From: CAYSDL01 sp964429875
Lineage (GTDB): Bacteria > Fidelibacterota > Marinisomatia > SCGC-AAA003-L08 > D37C17
NCBI GenBank assembly: GCA_964429875.1
Contig: CAYSDL010000015.1
Location: 1-31,375, forward strand
Reading direction: 5' to 3'
DNA: 31,375 bases
Positions 26,252 through 31,375 of the stretch are shown here, in pieces. Made by a program: the position numbers and the translations under genes. Below the pieces are notes generated by a model, which saw only the letters and a list, made by a program, of their open reading frames with translations, did not search any database and was not told the origin of the DNA. Every line of letters starts with the position of its first letter. The stretch's first letter is position 1.

Positions 26252-27559
26252 ATGAATATTGATATAATAGAAAAAAGGCTTAATAAGCTTAAATCTGATT
26301 GGCCAAATAAGAAAACAATCCTATTTCGCCATAGAGTCTCTATTGACAAAGAAAAAAATTGTGTACTTGAAAAATATATTGATAAACAGAATCTATTTTA
26401 CATGCAGTTTCCTGATCAGAAAAAAATATTTATTGGATATGGAAAGGCTATCCAATATATATCAAAAAATAGTTTTACGCAGTTTTCAAATAAAACATAT
26501 AATATTGAAAGCAATATTAAAACAGATAATATAGATATATTTGGCGGCGCTTCATTTAATCTCAAAAAATCAAACAGCTATCCATGGAGCAATATTCCAA
26601 AAGTACAATTTAATATACCAAAATTTCTATTTTCATTTATTGGGGACAATTCACATTTTACATATAGCTGCCAGATCACTAAACATTTTAAAGTAAAAGA
26701 TATTTTGCATGATATAAAAAGTTGTATGAAAGAGTTAAGTACTCAATCAATTAAAATAAAAAATAAACTAAGATTAACCAGAAAACATTTAATTCCAGAT
26801 AAAAAAGAGCACCTAAAAAAAGTGGACTACATAAAGGAGAAAATTACTCAAAAGAAAGTAGAAAAAGTTGTTCTATCTAGGATTGAAGAGTATGACATCT
26901 CTAAAAATATCAACCTATATACTATTATGGAAGGCATCAACAAAACTTATCCTGATTGTTTTAATTTTTTAATTAGATTTAAAAAAAATGAGTATTTCAT
27001 CGGATCCAGCCCTGAAAAAATTATAACTAAAAATAAACTATCTTACATAACGACTGCAATTGCAGGGACATCTAAAAATAGCGACTTACTAAAAAATAAA
27101 AAAGAGATTGAAGAACATAGTTATGTTGTAAAACATTTAAAGCACATATTAAAAAAATATAGCAGCAAAATAATGGTCAGTAAAACAAAAACACTAAATC
27201 TGAATTATGTAAATCATTTACAAACTCATATTAAAGGGAAAACAATTTATAATATTCATATACTAGATTTGCTGAATGAAATTTATCCTACTCCTGCTTT
27301 AAGTGGCTACCCAGTAAAAAAAGCATTAAAAACTATTAATAAGATAGAATCATTTAGCAGGGGATGGTATGCTGGAGCAATAGGAACATATAATGCAAAT
27401 GGGGATGGGAATTTTTATGTTCCTATTAGATCAGCCTTGATAAAAAATGATAAAATTTTTCTTTACTCTGGAGGTGGAATTGTAAAAGATTCTTTAAGCG
27501 AAAATGAATGGAAAGAAACAAAGCTCAAATTAGAACATTTAAAATCTGTCCTTAAATAG
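26252..27559 (+). CDS. menF: Isochorismate synthase (menaquinone pathway)
   Basis: Converts chorismate to isochorismate, the entry step of menaquinone synthesis. The 435-residue protein has the chorismate-binding fold in its C-terminal two thirds. VEKVVLSR contains Lys205, equivalent to the catalytic base of MenF. FIGSSPEKII, TTAIAGTSKNSD, YPTPALSGYPVKKAL, and GWYAGAIGTYNANGDGNFYVPIR are the family blocks. The usual AGT-x-x-R is AGTSKN here, a small departure. Lysine content is high, matching the low GC. It ends 2 bp before the convergent serine-protease gene. The menD gene on the same strand follows 2.4 kb later. Salicylate or enterobactin-type isochorismate synthases are unlikely given menD and menG nearby. 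Confidence 0.94.
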   Translation: MNIDIIEKRLNKLKSDWPNKKTILFRHRVSIDKEKNCVLEKYIDKQNLFYMQFPDQKKIFIGYGKAIQYISKNSFTQFSNKTYNIESNIKTDNIDIFGGASFNLKKSNSYPWSNIPKVQFNIPKFLFSFIGDNSHFTYSCQITKHFKVKDILHDIKSCMKELSTQSIKIKNKLRLTRKHLIPDKKEHLKKVDYIKEKITQKKVEKVVLSRIEEYDISKNINLYTIMEGINKTYPDCFNFLIRFKKNEYFIGSSPEKIITKNKLSYITTAIAGTSKNSDLLKNKKEIEEHSYVVKHLKHILKKYSSKIMVSKTKTLNLNYVNHLQTHIKGKTIYNIHILDLLNEIYPTPALSGYPVKKALKTINKIESFSRGWYAGAIGTYNANGDGNFYVPIRSALIKNDKIFLYSGGGIVKDSLSENEWKETKLKLEHLKSVLK

Positions 27560-27561
27560 TA

Positions 27562-29922
27562 TTAATCTAAAATTATATTAATTAAAGAAATAATATCCTG
27601 CACATTAATAGATCCATCAAAATTAATATCTGCAGTAGCGTAATTTGGAGATTCAGTACCAAGAATCATATTAACAACAAGAACAACATCTAAGACATCT
27701 ACAGATTCATCATTATTTACATCACCTGGGATGCCTGATCCTGAAGATAAGTATTCTAATGAAAAATCATCTAATCCAGCTTCAACAAGAGAGCCACCTG
27801 AGCCAGCATCCCCACTATATAGAATATCTTCAGCTACAAATCTAAAAGAGATGTTTGAACCAAGTTCAATATAATCTGATAAAATAAATCTTTGTTTTGA
27901 CCAGCTTAAATCTGATGAAGATGTATTTTCAAGGTCAATCCAATTTGAACCATTTTGACCAATACTTACAACCCATTTATCAGTCCCTCCATTATCACCT
28001 ACATTATTTGTATACCATCTCCAATAGGTTAAGATGACTTCATCTAATCCTTCAAAATTAAATTCAGGGCTATAAAGAGTTGTGTACCCTCCATCAACAT
28101 CATCAAAGCTTGCGCTGTTTTGTCCTGTTGTTTCATCTATTTGATAACCGTTCCCTGTTATAAAACAAAATGTTCCATCTTCACTATTGTCCTCACCAGG
28201 CTGGACAAGATTCCCTGCATCATTATATGAGGCAGAAGGCTCTGCTAGTTCCCATAATCCAGCAGTAGCAGTATCACTTGGATCTCCAGCAACCCAGTCA
28301 CTGGTATTTGATTCAAAATTAGATACATATAAATCTGGCAGTTCACCAAGAATAAATAAAATTGTATTTGTAGGAGCATTTGTTGGAAATGTTTGCACAA
28401 CACCTTCAGTGTTAACAGCCATAATATAATATTCAATTATCATGCCATCATATAATCCGCCAATAGATGTTTGATAATTTCCTCCAAAAGATTCTTCCAT
28501 TTCCTGAGAAACAAAACCATCCCCTAAATCATAGTACAGCTCAACTGCATCTATAGTTCCAGTATATGCGCTTACATTGGCAGTAAAATCAAGAGCATTG
28601 TTCTCAAAAGGAGTATCATCGTATGAATCATGGAGAATACTTATTCCACTAATACTTATACCATCTAGGAATTGAACGCCTGTATTAAGTGGATCTAAAT
28701 ATGCACCTGCGCCCATATTCCAAGCTTGATCAAAACGTCCATATCCATGATCATATTGTTGATCACAATAACAGTCAGGTGATGGATCGCAATAATTAGT
28801 ATAAATATAACTAGCTATTCCAACTTGTCGTTTATTTTCATCAAAAAATGGTGACCCCGATGATCCTGGAACCACTCTGCCATCATCATATTGAAATTCC
28901 CAGTAATATCCATTAGAGCTTACATTATCATTTGTAAATGAAATCTTTTTGATATCAGCATTAGGGTGATGAATTCCTACTGCTTCTTGAGGTGCGCTGC
29001 TATTTCTAGACCAACCTACATAAAAAGGGTTATAAGAATCTGGAATATTAGAGGTCATTAATAAAAGTGCAAAATCAGGGCCAGAATTAATATCTTCTTG
29101 TGCAAGGACTTGGGATCCACTAATGCTTTGATTAAGAGGTCCTGATGTTCCATTGCATGTACTGCTTTGATAATTGAAATCAAATACATATCCACTAGCA
29201 CTACCACTTACGCAGTGATCTGCAAAGAGCACATAGGGAGTTCTATCATTAGCTGTGTTATTAATAATAGAAGCAGAACATAACCCTCCTCCCATTTGGA
29301 CACGAATAACCCCATCTATCTGATCTCTCCAGTCATCCCCTACATCACAAATGACATTTGCATTACAATCTTCCCTATCAATTTCTGTAGTACCGAAATA
29401 ATTTCTTATATCTGTATAATCATGAATAATTGTATCAATATTTAATTTAAGTAAGTCTAATTCATTAGAAGGAATACTTAGCTCAATGATTATTCGATCA
29501 CTTTTTATAACTGAAGTTGTTAAAACTTCATCTGGTTTATTATTGCGATGATCAAACAAGCCCATATAAAAAGTTTGTTCTTCATCATAAAGAAATAATT
29601 TTGAATTTTCTGTTAAATGAAATTGATCAAAATTTATTCCAAGTCCATATGCACCATCAGATTCAATTCCTAAGAGATAAGTGTTTATATTACCATTTTT
29701 TATAAGGGTTGCATTATCGATGAAATTAATATCTACATCATATTCATTCCCAAATTCAAACACCATTGGATGAAAATTTCTATCAACGACATTATTTTGA
29801 TCTACTTGGATAAAAGTTATATCTACGGATCTATTTTGATAAAAATCTGGAGAACCTTCATATTGTATTTGAGATGTAGATAGCCCTAAAAAACAAATTA
29901 TAGTAAGTATTGATTTAAACAT
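27562..29922 (-). CDS. Secreted trypsin-like (lysyl-endopeptidase-like) serine protease with C-terminal dockerin-like domain
   Basis: A 786-residue exported endopeptidase. The signal peptide is about 1-17. An N-terminal region (18-190) is probably a propeptide. The chymotrypsin-fold domain (about 195-415) has His236 in LFADHC, Asp283 in GPDFALL and Ser355 in PGSSGSPFFD, a full triad. Paired cysteines and the block GWSRNSSAPQEAVGIHHP resemble Achromobacter/Lysobacter lysyl endopeptidases. A beta-sandwich (425-525), a MAM-like segment (about 530-715, WELAEPSASYND and LDDFSLEYL) and the paired dockerin-like module (GDVNNDESVDVLDVV, ADINFDGSINVQDII) complete it. It lies between menF and menD on the opposite strand. 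Lys specificity is suggested by similarity only. Confidence 0.9.
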   Translation of the reverse strand: MFKSILTIICFLGLSTSQIQYEGSPDFYQNRSVDITFIQVDQNNVVDRNFHPMVFEFGNEYDVDINFIDNATLIKNGNINTYLLGIESDGAYGLGINFDQFHLTENSKLFLYDEEQTFYMGLFDHRNNKPDEVLTTSVIKSDRIIIELSIPSNELDLLKLNIDTIIHDYTDIRNYFGTTEIDREDCNANVICDVGDDWRDQIDGVIRVQMGGGLCSASIINNTANDRTPYVLFADHCVSGSASGYVFDFNYQSSTCNGTSGPLNQSISGSQVLAQEDINSGPDFALLLMTSNIPDSYNPFYVGWSRNSSAPQEAVGIHHPNADIKKISFTNDNVSSNGYYWEFQYDDGRVVPGSSGSPFFDENKRQVGIASYIYTNYCDPSPDCYCDQQYDHGYGRFDQAWNMGAGAYLDPLNTGVQFLDGISISGISILHDSYDDTPFENNALDFTANVSAYTGTIDAVELYYDLGDGFVSQEMEESFGGNYQTSIGGLYDGMIIEYYIMAVNTEGVVQTFPTNAPTNTILFILGELPDLYVSNFESNTSDWVAGDPSDTATAGLWELAEPSASYNDAGNLVQPGEDNSEDGTFCFITGNGYQIDETTGQNSASFDDVDGGYTTLYSPEFNFEGLDEVILTYWRWYTNNVGDNGGTDKWVVSIGQNGSNWIDLENTSSSDLSWSKQRFILSDYIELGSNISFRFVAEDILYSGDAGSGGSLVEAGLDDFSLEYLSSGSGIPGDVNNDESVDVLDVVLVVNMILGTESPNYATADINFDGSINVQDIISLINIILD

Positions 29923-29966
29923 ATCTAAATTTAATGCAATTTATAGCGCTAAAAAAAATATCAAAT

Positions 29967-29986
29967 TGTAATAATGTGTAATAATG
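29967..29986 (+). repeat. Perfect 10-bp tandem duplication at the menD start
   Basis: TGTAATAATG occurs twice with no spacer (29967-29976 and 29977-29986). The second copy ends in the menD start codon. The first copy provides an extra ATG at 29974 in a different frame. This may be replication slippage that duplicated the translation start region. Confidence 0.85.
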
Positions 29987-29991
29987 CATAA
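29974..29991 (+). other. Five-codon mini-ORF overlapping the menD start
   Basis: The first ATG of the 10-bp duplication opens a frame encoding MCNNA and stops at TAA 29989-29991, just inside menD. Ribosomes starting here would terminate next to the true start and could restart, or could reduce menD translation. No ribosome site supports either ATG, so a regulatory role is only a possibility. Confidence 0.25.
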
Positions 29992-31375
29992 AAATCTAAA
30001 CAGAACATATTCAAAAGCAATTACTGATTTTATTGCAGATAGAGGAATTAAATATGTTTGTGCCTGCCCAGGATCAAGGAATACACCCTTAACAGAAGCT
30101 GTCATCAATCATAAAAGTTTGACATGTTTTAGTATTTTTGATGAAAGATCAGCATGCTTCTATGCTCTTGGTTTATCTAAGGCCTCAAGTAAACCAGTTG
30201 CAATACTTACAACATCAGGCACTGCAACAGCTAATTTATTTCCTGCTATCATTGAAGCAAAATTAAATTCTATTCCTCTTTTGGTTTTAACTGCAGATAG
30301 ACCTTTTTATCAATTAGATACAGGAGCCTCACAAACTATTGATCAAAGAAATTTGTACGGAAGATATGTTAATGATATGATTGAAATAGACTTCCAGAAA
30401 CAAGAGATCAACACAATATTAAAAAAAATATCTAGATCAATAAATAAACTATATGGGGATCATAAAGTCTCAGGTGGACCTGTACACATTAATTTTAGAA
30501 TAGATAAACCTTTATTTGATAACATTAAAAAAATATCGATTGATTACATCCCTAATAATAAAAATCAAAAGCCTGTATCAAAAAAAATTAAATTACCAGA
30601 CTTTAAGAATCCTTTAATTATTTGCGGCCCATTAAATTCATATGGCAATAGCAAACATATTATTGATCTATCTAAAAAAATTAATGCCCCTATAATTGCA
30701 GATATTTTATCTCAGATGAGGAATGAAAATGTTTTGTGTTATTATGATCAATACCTAGATTATATAAATCCTGATTTAATCATTCGTTTCGGAGACAAAC
30801 CTATTTCCAAAAAACTTAATACTTTTTTAGATAAATATAAAAAAATCACATATCTAATACACGATCATTTTAAAGCAAACGATGATTGCCCAAATAAAAT
30901 TATTCAAAAATTTGATAAATTGAATATCAATCTTCAAACCAATCAAATCGGTGATAATATTTGGATTAATAAAATTAGGGAGAATGAGAAAAAAGCAGAA
31001 AAAATTGTATCATCTATTATGAATAGTAATACTCAAGCAGGTTTAGTGCATCACATTTTTTCAAAATTTAATAATAAAGATCATATTTTTATTGGAAACT
31101 CAATGTTAATTAGAATGTTTGATCAATTTTCAGGATCATATAAACCTTTATTAAAATTATTGGGGAATCATATAACAAGGGGAATTGATGGACTGGTATC
31201 AACAGCACTTGGAGCATCCTATATAAATAAAAAAAATAATTACTTATTTCTTGGTGATGTGAGTCTTTTCTATGATTCAAATGGATTCCACGCTCTCAGA
31301 AACAACAACATTGATCTTAATGTTATTGTCATTAATAATAAGGGAGGACAAATATTTTCACAACTTCCTTATGCT
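29984..31375 (+). CDS. menD: 2-succinyl-5-enolpyruvyl-6-hydroxy-3-cyclohexene-1-carboxylate (SEPHCHC) synthase, cut by window end
   Basis: A thiamine-diphosphate enzyme joining 2-oxoglutarate-derived succinic semialdehyde to isochorismate, the second menaquinone step. The 464 codons visible run open to the last base; the family is about 550-580 residues, so the C terminus lies beyond the window. The N terminus shows CACPGSRNTPLTEA and FDERSACFYALGLSK with the catalytic Glu. LTTSGTATANLFPA follows. Near the end, GDVSLFYDSNGFHAL and VINNKGGQIFSQLP form the ThDP/Mg site, close to E. coli MenD. I chose the ATG at 29984; the ATG at 29974 leads to an immediate stop. It is divergent from the protease gene across about 60 bp and would normally follow menF directly. 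Confidence 0.95.
   Translation, partial: MHKNLNRTYSKAITDFIADRGIKYVCACPGSRNTPLTEAVINHKSLTCFSIFDERSACFYALGLSKASSKPVAILTTSGTATANLFPAIIEAKLNSIPLLVLTADRPFYQLDTGASQTIDQRNLYGRYVNDMIEIDFQKQEINTILKKISRSINKLYGDHKVSGGPVHINFRIDKPLFDNIKKISIDYIPNNKNQKPVSKKIKLPDFKNPLIICGPLNSYGNSKHIIDLSKKINAPIIADILSQMRNENVLCYYDQYLDYINPDLIIRFGDKPISKKLNTFLDKYKKITYLIHDHFKANDDCPNKIIQKFDKLNINLQTNQIGDNIWINKIRENEKKAEKIVSSIMNSNTQAGLVHHIFSKFNNKDHIFIGNSMLIRMFDQFSGSYKPLLKLLGNHITRGIDGLVSTALGASYINKKNNYLFLGDVSLFYDSNGFHALRNNNIDLNVIVINNKGGQIFSQLPYA

Noticed and set aside
29974..29983. ATG at 29974 as the menD start
   Set aside because: It is in another frame and meets a stop after five codons; MenD similarity starts just after 29984.
1..31375. 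CRISPR arrays, tRNA or rRNA genes, insertion sequences, prophage or restriction/defence systems
   Set aside because: No regularly spaced repeats, cloverleaf-like segments, transposase, phage or nuclease genes were seen. Nearly every base lies in the listed genes.

Overview
The window reads as a densely packed, AT-rich chromosome segment from a free-living Gram-negative bacterium. A TonB-dependent outer-membrane receptor, signal-peptide proteins and a lipoprotein indicate a diderm envelope; menF, menD and ubiE/menG indicate menaquinone respiration. Five secreted proteins carry a paired dockerin-like motif of the form D-x-N-x-D...N-V-x-D-I-V-x-L-V-N-x-I-L. That motif, the low GC and the very short intergenic gaps resemble what I know of Candidatus Marinimicrobia (SAR406) and relatives. 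This placement is an inference; no rRNA or other phylogenetic marker gene was found.

Layout. (1) 1-4664: the glyoxylate-shunt operon aceB-aceA on the minus strand, closed by a terminator at 22-50, and a divergent RamB-like regulator. Between them lies an array of TTTACA-type half sites spaced 14 bp. (2) 4661-8436, minus strand: an SDR oxidoreductase, then a secreted beta-propeller/dockerin protein with Cys/Met-rich repeats and a PhoX-family phosphatase 3 bp behind it. (3) 8477-10331, plus strand: three genes joined by ATGA overlaps (Mpo1-like DUF962 protein, PAF-acetylhydrolase-like lipoprotein, VOC enzyme). (4) 10328-12321, minus strand: an EamA transporter followed by a secreted esterase with dockerin. 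(5) 12404-15972, plus strand: a PNGase F-type glycoamidase with an N-terminal dockerin, a bacterial PH-domain protein, a BASS-family transporter and a 57-residue membrane protein. (6) 16014-22748: a secreted FN3/dockerin protein (minus), a class V aminotransferase (plus), then a TonB receptor overlapping a MATE exporter by one base (minus). (7) 22831-26156, minus strand: ubiE/menG, EamA and umuD-umuC, with a direct-repeat operator candidate before umuD. (8) 26252-31375: menF and menD (cut by the window end), separated by a divergent secreted serine protease with dockerin.

How it fits together. The window combines central carbon metabolism (acetate or fatty-acid growth through the glyoxylate shunt), menaquinone synthesis, mutagenic DNA repair, and a secreted degradative set (protease, N-glycan amidase, esterase, phosphatase). 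Most of the secreted proteins share the dockerin-like tail, which suggests a common anchoring or sorting step. Such a set would suit a heterotroph using protein, glycoprotein, ester and organic-phosphate material. No rRNA, tRNA, CRISPR array, insertion sequence or prophage was seen, and no gap between genes exceeds 300 bases.
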